A stretch of 64,000 bases of DNA from Agapetus fuscipes (GCA_951799405.1 OX637333.1:16429960-16493959); one strand, 5' to 3'; positions 21,564-32,090 are shown, counted from the first letter of the stretch. Numbers and translations: made by a program. The notes: generated from the letters alone by a model not told the origin.

Positions 21564-22490
21564 TGTAATGACCACTGAAGGCGCTCCACTACAGGCGCTC
21601 CATGGCCCTACCTGGAAAGGCAGGCCATTTGGAGGTTAGGTCGGGTTCTAAATACGTCAAAGGTAAGGTACAAACACAAGATAAGAAGAAAGAGGGGATT
21701 TATTTGAGATTAAGCGAAATGAGAGCATCACCACGCTAAACTGCACGACTGACTGGTTCTAAGTTTAATTAGATAATGTATTTAAAGGGTTTGATTAGCT
21801 CACGAGGACGGAGAGAAGTCTTGATGCTGGGATGCGGGTAGTCGATGCTGGGGCGCCGGCCTCGGGCACGGCAACGCTTTTGGCGGGATGTCGGGGCTCC
21901 ACACTCCGGAGGAATTGCGGCACGGGGCTCAGCCAGCGATAAGACGGGAGCGCTCGGCTGGACGGGGCAGGCGCTCCGTCCTCCTGAGGAACTTTGGGCA
22001 CGGGGCTCCGGATATCGAGTAGCCAAGCGGGCGCTGGCGATGGGTAGAAAGCAGGGGCTCCTTCCTTCCGAGGAATCCGCCACGGGGGACCCAGGCGCGG
22101 CCAGGGGCTGTGTAGTGCAGGCAATAACGGCGACTCAAGCCTCCGCAGATAGATGTTTTTGGCCACGCCTGGTCAGTGCTATTGGTTCAGGTGTTGAAGA
22201 GCTTGTGTCCTCGATTGTGGGAGGTCGACGCCTTTTATAAACTCCCTACCAGCGCGATGCGGAGCTTAACGGGGGATTTTAAGTGTTTCCCTCCTAACTG
22301 TCAATCTCAGCCTGTCTTCTTCCTCTAATCTTGATCCGGCTCAATTTCTGTGGCTAAAGATGCGCCTCAATTTCTTTCAAGTTGGTAATGACATTATTTT
22401 TCCTTTGACAGGTATAATGTTTTGACAGATCATGTCTTCTTCTTCTTCTTTTTTTCACAGGTAGCTATCTGATATGCTAGCTACCTGACA
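21564..22490 (-). repeat. LTR, upstream copy (927 bp)
   Basis: Starts TGTAATGACCACTGAAGGCG and ends GCTAGCTACCTGACA on the plus strand. It is 124 bp shorter than its partner, all in the first part. The promoter for the element would lie here on the minus strand; I did not identify a TATA box with confidence. Confidence 0.92.
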
Positions 22491-22600
22491 TTACCTGTAA
22501 AAATAAATAGGTTCACTCGCCACATGCAACCCTTTCAGGGATAACGCGGCTAGAAGTTACACTATGTGTGTAGCTTAGTTGCGTTTTTTTTTGCGTTACA
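22491..22600 (+). mobile_element. SINE-C, right part
   Basis: Resumes with TTACCTGTAAAAATAAATAG, then CGCCACATGCAACCC, AGAAGTTACACTATGTGTGT and GTAGCTTAGTTGCGTTTT. Together with 17051-17099 it makes one SINE interrupted by the LTR element. Confidence 0.88.
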
Positions 22601-22697
22601 CTTCAGTGGTACGCCACTGGTTTATAATTTCGTAAGTGGTACGCGAAATTAAAAGTTTGGGAACCACTGGTCTAGAACATGCTAGCTGGACAAAATT

Positions 22698-23618
22698 ATT
22701 TTTGGCTGTTTTTGGATGGAATTCGGTTTATTTATTTATGTTTTGATAAAATCAATGAAAATTAGTGGTATATGAGATGTAAAAATATTTATCTTCTGAA
22801 AAATAGAAAAAAAAACTTTTTTTTTTAAATTACCACGCATATTCAAGATTTTTTTTTTTAAAGTATGTTTTCATTTATTTTTTTAGAGCATCATTAAGAC
22901 ATAAATTAATATTTCAAAAAATTACGTAAGATTAATCAACATTTAAACTATATATCATATTTTTTTCAAAAGTCAAATAAATTATTTACGTATATAAATC
23001 AAAGCTTAATCTGGACTTGTTTTTGCTAGTTGCGGAAAGAGCTTTGCTAAAAAGCATATCCTCTAAAAACAAAAAAAAAATCTTAATTTTTTCTATGATA
23101 GAATAATTTTAAAAGAGTTTGTTGAAGGCATGATCAGATTACTTTTTTGAAATTTGATAATGTTTTCATTATTTTACCTTTTGAATATTGCAAAATTTCT
23201 TTTTTTTTTGTATTTTTCGTACACGTTTTTTTCCGACATTCAATGTTTAAAAAAAAAAATGAAAAAAATCCCATGTAGATAAAGTCTTTTTTAAACCTAT
23301 AACAACAAAAAAAAATAGTCAAAATATTTTTTTTCATGGATTTTTTCCTTATTTCGCAAACCTTTAAAATTCTGTTCAAAATGAATCAGTCTCCCTTTGT
23401 TCTTCAAGGGGCTCGGACGTGGGATCTGTGCCGCTTGCTTGTCCAACCTCTCTACCGCACGGTACTTCTCCCTCACACACGCAGAGCATATGGGTTAAAG
23501 ACAACGTGTATTACAAAAACTATCTCCTCGTCTGCTGCGATACGAGCGTAAAAAAATACGAATAAAAATATAAATATTTTGTATTGTTTGTGTATTAACA
23601 CTGTGAAAATTCATAATG
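22698..23618. other. AT-rich, no gene seen
   Basis: Long A and T runs. The small frame at 23336-23551 has no recognised domain. Confidence 0.4.
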
Positions 23619-23893
23619 TTTAGTTTACAATTTTTTTGAAGGAATTCAAAGAAAACACTGTTTATTTTCACTCAAATATATTTAAAAAGATTAAAATCTT
23701 TAAAATAAATTACAAACGCGTTTTTGACCTAGTAGGTCATCATCAGCTATCACCATCATCATCACCTGATGATGACCTACTAGGTCGAAAACGCGTTTGT
23801 AATTTATTTTAAAGATTTTAATCTTTTTAAATATATTTGAGTGAAAATAAACAGTGTTTTCTTTGAATTCCTTCAAAAAAATTGTAAACTAAA
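23619..23893. mobile_element. 275-bp palindrome, probably inverted Penelope-like termini
   Basis: The two arms mirror each other over about 125 bp each (ACTGTTTATTTTCACTCAAA on the left, inverted on the right) around the spacer CTATCACCATCATCATCAC. Each arm contains CTGATGATGACCTACTAGG. The right arm carries GAAA after the stem; the left arm has AAAA. Flanking phrases recur at 45.90-45.99 kb. Confidence 0.8.
23766..23790 (+). ncRNA. Hammerhead-like core
   Basis: CTGATGA, T, a five-pair stem GACCT/AGGTC with loop ACT, then GAAA and the self-complementary ACGCGT. This is the order of the conserved hammerhead core. Stems I and III are not convincingly formed, so catalysis is inference. Confidence 0.45.
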
Positions 23894-24007
23894 AATATAA
23901 ATATTGAAAATAACACATTAAAACTTTGAAGTCGGAAAGTTTTCTTTCTTTTATTAGTATTGTTTGCAAACACAAAGCAATTGTATGTGGTCAAATAGGT
24001 TCAAAAC

Positions 24008-24246
24008 GCACATCTAAATCTAAGTTGCAAATATATGTATCATTTCAGATTCATATTAAATGCATTCCCACAAGCAGACACGCATAATTTTACGCTCGGA
24101 CATGCCGCATATGAACCTACAGTATAAAAAACCCAATCTCAAATGAACATAAGCCCTGCAATTCTTGCCGACCTTCCCTGAAACAGGGGTGACATATTGG
24201 CAAAGTAAACCATTTTTAACAGTATGGGTGGTCAGCCTCATACCAA
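24008..24246 (-). mobile_element. Family A repeat interrupted by a SINE
   Basis: Runs from ATCTAAATCTAAGTTGCAAA to GGTGGTCAGCCTCATACCAA. The remaining 5' end CCTATAAGTCAAGGAA is found at 24689-24704, after the SINE. Confidence 0.88.
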
Positions 24247-24688
24247 ATAATAATAATAATATTAGGATGATTTATTTGGTGAGCGCTGTTTTTGTGTGTA
24301 TCACACCTGAAGAGCCCTCTGCGAGCTTGGTCGTCGCTGTAGAAAGCGCCAATTCTCAAGCAAGACCCAGTTCTCAAGCAAGACCCAGTTGTAAGGTTGG
24401 ATGGACCTTTCAGCGACCGGTCTTTGGTAAAGGTTTATGAATTTTTCGACTCAGCGAAGAGCACATTCGAAAGCACACTGGTATATTTTTTGTGCTCCGC
24501 CGGGATTCGAATCCACAACCTTCCATTTACGAGTCCGGAGGGTTGCCACTGGACTACGGACCGGGGCAAGATGCCAACGACACGCGGTGTACCTGAGCGG
24601 TAACCCATCCAAGTACTATCCGCGCCCAATGTTGCTTAACTTCGGTGATCTATGGGAACCGGTGCTTTCAACATGGTAACGTCGTTGA
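24247..24688 (-). mobile_element. 5S rRNA-tRNA hybrid SINE (SINE-B body)
   Basis: On the minus strand the order is: a nearly full-length 5S rRNA-like head (24573-24688), a 10-nt joint ATCTTGCCCC-like, a tRNA-like domain (GGTCCGTAGTCCAGTGGCAA, then GGTTGTGGATTCGAATCCC as box B), then the SINE-B body and 3' end AATAAATCATCCTAAT with an (ATT)n-type tail. The other SINE-B copies here lack the 5S part. Confidence 0.85.
24573..24688 (-). pseudogene. 5S rRNA-derived head
   Basis: 116 nt. Recognisable 5S blocks are CCATGTTGAAAGCACCGGTT, GATCACCGAAGTTAAGCAAC, ATTGGGCGCGG, TAGTACTTGGATGGGTTACC and CACCGCGTGTCGTTGGC. The internal control region is largely kept. It lacks the normal context and is fused to a tRNA-like unit, so it is not a functional rRNA gene. 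Confidence 0.9.
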
Positions 24689-24870
24689 CCTATAAGTCAA
24701 GGAATTTATTTTTTACACATAGGTGTAATAAATTTACAGATGGGTTACTTGATTAGTACGTTTATTAATTTATTTAATAAAAAATATTAAAACTGAATAA
24801 AAAGTTGATATGCGAAAAAAAGTGTTTTTTTTTGCTCCTGGCGAGAAATTGAATTTTATTTATTGGTAAA

Positions 24871-25165
24871 ATTGACCGGTCCGTAGTTCAAATGGTAACG
24901 CTTCGGACTCGTAACTCGAAGGTTGTGGGCTCAAATCCCGGCGAAGCACAAAAAATATACCATTTATATTTTCAAATTTGCTTTCGCTGGGTTGAAAAAA
25001 TTCATAAACCTTTACCAAAGACCGGTCATCAAAAGGTCCATCCAACCTTACAACAACTGGGTCTTGCTTAAGAATTGGCGATTTCTATAGCAACGGCCAA
25101 GCTCGCAGAGGGCTCTTGAGGTGTGATTCACACAAAAACAGCGCTCACCAAATAAATCAGCCTAT
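24871..25165 (+). mobile_element. SINE-B, full length
   Basis: The head GGTCCGTAGTTCAAATGGTA holds a box A-like sequence. GGTTGTGGGCTCAAATCCC is box B. The body includes TTCGCTGGGTTGAAAAAATT, ACCAAAGACCGGTC, CAACTGGGTCTTGCTTAAGA and the end CAGCGCTCACCAAATAAATC. It is the reference monomer in this window. Confidence 0.85.
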
Positions 25166-25261
25166 TTTTTTTAAGTCTACAGCTCCACAGTAATAGGGGC
25201 TTTCTTGAGAATAGGTGCATTCCATAGCGACGGTAAAGTTCGGCTCTTGAGGAGTGTTTCG

Positions 25262-25520
25262 CATCACCTTAGAATAAACACAACTAAGCTGCACATATGG
25301 TGTAACTTCTTGCCTGCGTTAACCCCGAAAGGGTCGCATGTGGCGATTCGGGACCTATTTATTTTTACAGGTAAGGAGGCCGGCCTCACCAACCAGTTTC
25401 AGTTGAAGTAGGGGTTTTCCAACCTCCGGCTGGTGCTCATTTCTTGTGAAGGCTGAGTAAACCTTGCGATCGAACCCTTGCTCTCGGCATGGAATGCAAG
25501 CATTTTACCAATTGAGTGAT
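25262..25520 (-). mobile_element. SINE-C, interrupted in its head by family A
   Basis: CAACTAAGCTGCACATATGG, GGCGATTCGGGACCTATTTA, AAGGAGGCCGGCCTCACC and CGAACCCTTGCTCTCGGCAT (inverted box B region) run to CCAATTGAGTGAT. The remaining head, GAGCTATCGACC, is at 25758-25771 beyond family A. Confidence 0.82.
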
Positions 25521-25757
25521 TCCTTGACTTATAGGTTGGTATGAGGCTGACCACCCATACTGTGAAAAATGGTTCACTTTGCCAATGTGTCAGGGAAGGT
25601 CGACAAAAGTTGTGGGGCTTATGTTCATTTGAGATTTGGATTTTATTTGTAAGTACACATTCAGCATTTGTAAGCGCGAACTACACGTGTTGGTTTGTGG
25701 GCATACATCTGAGAGCTTTAAATGATTATATATCTTTGCAACTTAGATTATAGATTA
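25521..25757 (+). mobile_element. Family A repeat inserted in SINE-C
   Basis: TCCTTGACTTATAGGTTGGT at the start and ATATATCTTTGCAACTTAGA plus TTATAGATTATAG at the end. A short internal deletion removes the CACCCCTGTTTC segment. Confidence 0.85.
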
Positions 25758-26008
25758 TAGAGCTATCGACCTTTTTACGAGCTTGGTCGTCGTCGCTACA
25801 AAGTGCCAATTCTCAAGCAAGACCCAGTTGCTGTAAGGCGGGATGGAGCTTTTGTTACCGGTCATGAGTAAAGGTTTATAAATTTTTCAACCCAGCGAAG
25901 AGCAAATATGAAAATATAAATGGCATACTTGTTGTGCTCCGCCGGGATTCGAACCCACAAATTCCATTCCAGTCCGAAATGTCACCACTGAACTACGGAC
26001 CGGTCATC
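25758..26008 (-). mobile_element. SINE-B joined to the SINE-C head (B-C dimer)
   Basis: GAGCTATCGACCTTTTTACG is the B-C junction in reverse. SINE-B follows to AACTACGGACCGGTCA. The same junction occurs at 45.1 and 55.8 kb. Confidence 0.82.
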
Positions 26009-26238
26009 ACCAGAATAATTTCTATTATAAGGATTATGAAAAAAAAGACAATTTTTTGTGCAAAATATTTTACTATACTTTATTATAATATTTTTCTATT
26101 TGGTCGTCATTGTAATATTATGTCTTTCAATGGAAATAAAACAATGGTTCTTTGTTCAAATTTTACCTACCCCCATAAAAAGGATTCTCGATTTTTGAAA
26201 GACATTTTTCTATGACTTAGGTATGCTTACCAAGTGAT

Positions 26239-26484
26239 CTTATCTAAGCTGCAAGGATATGTTACATTGGGGATTCACATTATATGCATTCTCACAAGCA
26301 GACACGTACAAGTTCGCGCTTAAACATGCCGCATGTGTACCCACAATATAAAAACCCGTATTTCAAATGAACATAAGCCCTGTAACTCTTGTCGTCCTTC
26401 CCTGAAACAGGGGTGACATTGGCAAAGTGAACAATTTTTACAGCATGGGTGGTCAGCCGCATACCAACCTATAAGTTAAGGAAT
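26239..26484 (-). mobile_element. Family A repeat, near full length
   Basis: ATCTAAGCTGCAAGGATATG at the tail side, GCCGCATGTGTACCCACAAT in the middle and CAACCTATAAGTTAAGGAA at the 5' side. Confidence 0.85.
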
Positions 26485-26529
26485 ATACACGACAAATTAC
26501 ATTTTTTAAATCAATTGTTAAAATTTGGC

Positions 26530-26690
26530 CAAACGCTATATTTTTTGTGCTCCGCTGGCATTCGAACCCGCAACCTTTCATTCAGAGTCCGAAGTGTTAT
26601 CATTGGACTACGGACCGGTTTGTTTTAAATAATATAAATTATATTCCTTTGCACTCCGTGGGGATTCGAGCCCACGACCCTTCATGTCAA
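26530..26690 (-). mobile_element. SINE-B head fragments
   Basis: TTGTGCTCCGCTGGCATTCG to GGACTACGGACCGG at 26546-26618 is a complete inverted tRNA-like head. A second scrap, CACTCCGTGGGGATTCGAGC, follows at 26653. Confidence 0.65.
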
Positions 26691-26982
26691 TTTATTTATT
26701 TTTAGATTGCCGCCTTTGATTCTATACGACTCATCTATAATAGACTTCAGGTAGAGTCTTTTGAATTACCAACAAAGAAATTAACAATACATTAGTCCGA
26801 CAAGTTAAGCTGATTCCTAAAAAACCCTGTCTACCTTAGGACTCATTTTGTTGACATAATGACTTGTGTTTATAGTTACTTGCAGATTGTTTTTTTTTGT
26901 TTTCTGGTTTTTATTTGGTTGGCACTGTGTGACTGTATAGTCACAGATTTCATTTTTTAAAAAAGAAAAATATATTTTTTTC

Positions 26983-27290
26983 CGGTCGATAGCTCAGTTG
27001 GTAGAGTGCTTTCGAATCCCACCGAGGAGGGTGTCAGAAATGATTTCCTATTTCGGTGTTTATTTCAAACCCCAAAATAAAAATACCGGCAAGGTTTACT
27101 CAGCCTTCACAAGAAATGAGTACCAGCCCCCTCGGGAGCTGAGAAACCCCTACTTCAACTGAAGTGGTTGGCGTAAGGCCGGCCCCCTTACCTGTAAAAA
27201 TAAATAGGTTCAACTCGCCACATGCGACCCCTTCGGGGATAACGCGGCAAGAAGTCACACTATATATTATGTAGCTTAGTTGCGTTTTAA
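26983..27290 (+). mobile_element. SINE-C, head deleted between boxes
   Basis: GGTCGATAGCTCAGTTGGTA (box A) is followed directly by TTCGAATCCCACCGAGG (box B end); the segment between is missing. The body continues to AGCTTAGTTGCGTTTTAATC and a short TAATC repeat. Confidence 0.85.
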
Positions 27291-27404
27291 TCTAATCTAA
27301 TCTATATCAATAGGTACAAAATATTTTATTATGTATTTATCTACTTTTAATTAGTTACTCTATTCAAATGTCACTATGAAATATGTAATATAATGTCGGT
27401 GTTA

Positions 27405-27475
27405 TAGCCGCGGGGATCGAGTCAGGTTATTTGGAACCGGATAACGCTGGTTCGAATCCCGCGCCGATAACTTCG
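27405..27475 (+). mobile_element. tRNA-like sequence
   Basis: GTTATAG at the start can pair with CGATAAC at the end except for one mismatch, and CTGGTTCGAATCCC looks like a T arm with box B. The D arm is poor. It is probably a tRNA-derived SINE head or pseudogene and not a working tRNA. Confidence 0.3.
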
Positions 27476-27699
27476 ACCCTGGTTCAACAGATGCCGTTGC
27501 ATGCACACAAGCTTCTGTTTTCGCATGAAGACAACTGGCCAGGTAAAATAGGTTGGTGGATTGCATTCCTTTCCACAAATCTATTTTAAAAAAAAATAAA
27601 AAAATACTATAGTAGCCATTTATAAAAGTTCAATATATCTCAAATTCATAAATCTACCTGCTTACATTTTCGGGATAAAAATAAGTACAAAGTGGAAAT

Positions 27700-27765
27700 T
27701 ATGGGAAGAAGCAATGGATATAAATGAACTGAGATCAGTATGTAAGGATAGAAAAAAGTAGACGA
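27700..27765 (+). pseudogene. LINE tail scrap
   Basis: Reads AMDINELRSVCKDRKK then stop, matching the last residues of the RTE-like tail (TLDEMKEVCKDRKKWR at 57.9 kb). Confidence 0.55.
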
Positions 27766-27854
27766 GACTTTTCTAGAGGCTCAGGCCACACTTAATGTAA
27801 AGACGAAAGCGTTATAATATTTTTTTTTTTTTTTAAGAAATCCTGTCCTATAGT

Positions 27855-28188
27855 CCGGTCGATAGCTCAGGTGGTAGAGTGCTTGCATTCCATGCCGAAA
27901 GCTCGGGTTCGAATCCCACTGAGGGTGTCAGAAATGATTTCCCGTTTTGGTGTTTATTTCAAACCCCAAAATAAAATACCGGCAAGGTTTACTCAGCCTT
28001 CACAAAAAATGAGTACCAGCACTCTCGGGAGTTGGGAAACCCCACTTCAACTAAAAGTTGTTGGTGTAAGGCCGGTCCCCTTACCTGTATAAATAAATAG
28101 GTCCCGAATGGCCACATGTGACCCCTTCGGGGATAACACAGACAAGAAGTTACACTTTATGTGTAGCTTAGTTGCGTTTTTTTTTTGC
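27855..28188 (+). mobile_element. SINE-C, full length
   Basis: Both polymerase III boxes are intact: TAGCTCAGGTGG (A) and GGTTCGAATCC (B), in a tRNA-like head. The body has GATTTCCCGTTTTGGTGTTT, AATACCGGCAAGGTTTACTC, GTGTAAGGCCGGTCCCCTTA and the end TGTGTAGCTTAGTTGCG plus T run. It is the reference monomer here. Confidence 0.88.
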
Positions 28189-28573
28189 GTGATGGGAGAT
28201 CCACAAAAGTCGTATGTAAAAAAAAATCTTCAAACGGCAATAGCAAGTCGAGCATATTTTGTGGGGCTAAATCCATACGGTCTGAGGCGAAAGGGGATGG
28301 GGGGAAACGGGTCGCAACTTTGACAGCTTTCGGCGCGGTGCAACATGAGTGCGCCCCCTTAAACCACTTTTTTAATTATATTAACTCATCACTAAAATAT
28401 TATTCAACTCAAATTAAAAAAAAAATGCGCTTTAAGTGCTAAGACCGTTTTTCGTCGGTAAAATTCCCTACCGAAGATTACATGTTTGAACACGTTCGGC
28501 CGCGTATTTTGATTGTTATGGTCATTTCTGTTGAGACTTTCGGGTGAACGGACGTGTTAATGTTTTGTGACTA
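28189..28573. other. No gene seen
   Basis: Short unique stretch, GC-richer around 28270-28360, with no supported feature. Confidence 0.3.
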
Positions 28574-29551
28574 AGGTAAAACCACCAGTAGATGACACCT
28601 TAAGGGTTTATTAGTATGTCTATAGACATAGTTTGGTATGAAATCATCTTACAGGGCGTTTCTACTTGGTAATATTTGCGCAAATTATTACACTTTCAGA
28701 ATATGACAAGAATTGTATAAATAAAACTGATGCGTATTTTTTATATATTTTTTAATAAAATGAAGGTAGTAACTTAGTAGGTGACACCTAGTAATAACAA
28801 AAATATGCAGTAGTTGACACTTGTTATTTTCAGTAGTTGACATAGTATGTTTACTATGTCAACTACTTATTATATATTATTATAATTTATATATAATTTA
28901 ATATTATAATTTCCTTTTGTCGGTGGCATCTACAAAACGAAAGAAAAATAATTCGATAGTTGACACCTAAATCTCTAATAGTTCCACCTCCTGTCAACTA
29001 CTGAACAAAACGGTTTTAAATTATTTTAGAAGATATAATATAAGCAAGATGACACATAAATTATACGATTTTAATAAATTTCATGAAAATCCATTAGTTG
29101 ACAGCACATGTCAACTACTTAATCTTAAGTCGTTTTAAGAATCAGTAAATGACATGACCCCTTATTTATATAGGTATTTATTTATTGTTTGTCATGTTAA
29201 ATGACATGCATTCACACTTCAGACTCTAATATAAAGGATACAATTAATATTTATTCATAATTATAAAAGATTATGTACCTTTCCAATAATAATCTTTCGG
29301 CTTGCTCTTAACAAATTGCACAAGAAAATAACAATAAATATGGCGCGACACAACCAACTGTCATGGATCGAACGCTGTGACTAGCGATGACGTTAAGACG
29401 CCTTGGATAGTTTTTGTCGGTGTCGCTAGATGTCTATACTATTTCATAAACACAATGTCTATCTTTGGTTACTTGTTTTATTCTTGTTATTCTAGTTTCT
29501 TTGTCAAAGTGTCAACTATTGATGCAGTGTCAATTACTGGTGGTTTTACCT
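28574..29551. mobile_element. MITE with TIRs and a dozen TAGTTGACA motifs
   Basis: Inverted ends AGGTAAAACCACCAGTA (28574-28590 and 29535-29551) are flanked by TA on both sides. Inside, variants of CAGTAGTTGACAC occur about twelve times in both orientations (e.g. 28584, 28806, 28828, 28950, 29095 forward; 28855, 28991, 29110, 29508 reverse). It has no coding capacity. It ends about 95 bp before the piggyBac start codon. Confidence 0.65.
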
Positions 29552-29645
29552 TACAGTGCAAATTAAAATTACCAAAATAATATATTACAACAGCTTCATT
29601 GACTCAGGAATTTTTGCACTTCAAGAACCGCAAACAGAAGCGACA

Positions 29646-31211
29646 ATGTCAACACCACAGGGTGAAGTTGCAGTTCAAGATGGACGACTGCAAACTGAAG
29701 TAAAAGCTTCATTTAAGCCAAAGAAAAGAGCTCGATCACCATTACCAAGTGAAGAAGCTTCAGGACCGCATGTTATACCATCAGCTGGTGGATTTACTGG
29801 AACTTGCTTGGTGAATATTGAAAAAGACTCGAAAGAGTTCAAAGAAATTATGTGGCGTAAAAAGTGCATGCAATTGCACGTCAATGAAGTTGCATTTAGA
29901 GGAAATACAGATTTACCATCTGAAGTGAAAAAACTGCAAACACCGTTGGATTTCTTTAATTATTTTTTTACTGATGATCTAATTGAGTTGATAAGTTTGG
30001 AAACGAGTCGAGCTGCAATTACAGAGAACGTGAACTCACAGTTCAAAATTGACAAATATGGAATTCGTCGATATATTGGAGTCTTGATTTTCATGTCAGT
30101 TTATCGTTATCCAAGTATTGAAGATTACTGGAGCGAATTTGGTTTTCGACACATACCAGAGAGTATGCCGAAAAATAGATTTGAACAAAGATTTTTTTTT
30201 TATCATTCAACGACGAAACAAAGCGGGTGAAAAAAGGTGATACAGGATATGATCCCATTTTTCGAATCAGAAAAGTTGCGACACATTTGCTCGAGCGTTT
30301 TGATTCAATTCCAAAAAATGCTCGATTATCTATTGATGAACAAATGTGTTCAACTAAACTGGTGCATCACTTACGCCAGTATTTACCAGACAAACCTCAT
30401 AAATGGGGTGTAAAGCTCTTTGTTTTGTGTGACAACAATGGTTACTCATACCGTTTTAAAATTTATACTGGAGCCAAAAATGATGACATTATTTTGCCTG
30501 ATACACCAAACATTGGAGCAACAGGTAATGTTGTTATCAGGTTGTCACAATCAGTGCCAAATTTTGTGAACCATATATTATACTTTGATAATTTCTACAC
30601 ATCTCTGCCACTTATGGTTTATCTTAGAGCCCGTGGCATTTATAGTCTTGGCACTGTGAGAGCCAATCGTATATATCTAACTGCAAACTTCCTACTGACA
30701 AAAGTGAAGAATTGAAAGAAGCACTACGAGGTTATTCAACAGAATTCGGTGGATCGGCTTACGGTGTCGACATCGCCACAGTTTTGTGGAAGGATACGAA
30801 GAATGTCAGACTGTGCTCAACTTATGTTGGCACTAAGCCTTTCCAGAGGAATAACGCAGTTAGTCAACCACCAAAAATAGCTCGATACAATAAAAAGGAA
30901 AGTGCATATCAGGAAATTGACTGTCCACAAATTATCCGAGAGTACAATGCGCATATGGGCGGGGTGGATTTAATGGACTCTTATTTGGGTCGCAATGGAT
31001 TAAAAATTAAAACTCAAGACATGGCAACAAGGATCTTTTACCATTTTCTGGAAGGCTCAACGCTGAAAATAATAAAACTGCGGATAGTGCGGATAAAATA
31101 AAAGACATGATGATGAAGGTATTTCGTGTGAGCATTGCTAAAGAGCTCTGCGTTTCTCTTGAAAAACGCTCAAGTGTGAGATTCGATGGAATAGATCATT
31201 TTGCTGAATAG
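29646..31211 (+). pseudogene. piggyBac transposase, three frameshifts
   Basis: DDD-type cut-and-paste transposase. The best start is MSTPQGEVAVQDG at 29646, followed by a Pro/Lys-rich N-terminus and FTDDLIELI, DKYGIRRYIGVLIFMSVYRY, EDYWSEFGFRHIPESM. The frame breaks at the T run near 30195. The second frame has DPIFRIRKVATHLLERFD, LSIDEQMC (first catalytic Asp), PHKWGVKLFVLCDNNGYSYR and HILYFDNFYTSLPL (second Asp). A second break lies near 30680. The third frame has LKEALRGYSTEFGG and YNAHMGGVDLMDSYLGRNG (third Asp). A third break near 31085 restores KVFRVSIAKELCVSLEKRS to the stop. About 520 residues in all, slightly short of the family norm. No cysteine-rich C-terminal domain is seen. All three Asp are kept, so decay is recent, but no single frame can yield the enzyme. 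Confidence 0.93.
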
Positions 31212-31420
31212 GGCTCAAAAAAATCAAGCAAATTTTGTAAGAAATCAGATACACACACATTTTGTATTAAATGTAACCTCCACTTGTGCTTTTCTAAAGC
31301 GAAAAACTGTTTTAATAACTATCATGTAAAGGATTAATGTATTTATTAATCATTAAAATTGAATAAAAAACATTTTTTGTGTACAAAGTATGTGGCGCAT
31401 AGTTTCATTTTTTTATAAGC

Positions 31421-31452
31421 TAACCCATTTTCACGTGGCGCTCGCAGGTTAA
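31421..31452. mobile_element. piggyBac right terminus
   Basis: Inverted, it reads TTAACCTGCGAGCGCCACGT; the TTAA at 31449-31452 is the piggyBac target site. I did not find the matching left terminus; it may be lost upstream of 28.5 kb. Confidence 0.6.
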
Positions 31453-32090
31453 TATTTTTTCAGATATGGACTTCACAGTCATGTTTGTCAGACATGAATT
31501 AAACTAGAACCAAAATTCTGATGACAAAATTCCTCATATTTCTATTTCAGTGGTAGGGTTAAAAAAAATAAATAATACAATTTGATACATTACTTAAGAC
31601 AATAAAAAACCCGCACACACATTAAGTACATGCATGAATTAAAATAAAACCTGAAATGATTATTAAATCTACAAAATCAATAAAAAATTAGTGGAAATGA
31701 AGACCTAAAAATACAAAATATAATACATATTTTTAAATATATTTTTACAAAAAGCTGTATCGTTTAACACTTAATAAAAAACCAAAGAAATTAAAAACAC
31801 ACCCATATTTCAGGCATAACAGTCTATAATAAAATCAAATACATAAAAAGTTACTAAAAGAATTGTAAGAACTATTGAAGGTTTATTAAGTTTTAGTTAT
31901 TTATAGGCACATAAACATTTTCAAGTACCAAGTAACATTCACGTTACAATAATTAAGTTGTATAATGGCAGCTAATTAATCATCAGAATTTGAATTAAAA
32001 CCATCATGTTCAGAAGAATCTTCACAGCTTGACACATTGCTTGTGTGAGGTTTCTGATAGAAAACTAGGAACCACAATGAATTTAAAAAC
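31453..32090. other. AT-rich, no gene seen
   Basis: No useful open frame or known repeat. Confidence 0.4.

Larger units (their letters stand above)
17100..22490 (-). mobile_element. Ty3-like LTR retrotransposon, internally deleted, minus orientation
   Basis: The 4-bp duplication TTAC flanks it (17096-17099 and 22491-22494). Both LTRs run TGTAATG to CTGACA on the plus strand. The right LTR is followed inward by a TGGCGCC primer site on the minus strand, and the left by a purine tract, so the element is transcribed right to left. Of the polyprotein only an integrase scrap is left. The interior is 3.4 kb, well short of a complete element. Confidence 0.92.
16371..22669. mobile_element. hAT element with nested SINE-C and LTR element
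   Basis: The 8-bp duplication GTCTAGAA flanks it (16363-16370 and 22670-22677). The ends are CAGAGGTTCCCAAACT and, inverted, CAGTGGTTCCCAAACT. Subterminal GGTACGCG words (GTACCACCAGTGGTACGCG on the left, AGTGGTACGCGAAATT on the right) are shared. A transposase remnant lies at the left. The true element is short; most of its span is the nested LTR insertion. Confidence 0.9.

Noticed and set aside
24573..24688. Functional 5S rRNA gene
   Set aside because: Several substitutions, direct fusion to a tRNA-like SINE and insertion within a family A repeat.
27405..27475. Functional tRNA gene
   Set aside because: Acceptor and T arms are mismatched and the D arm is poor; more likely a SINE head or pseudogene.
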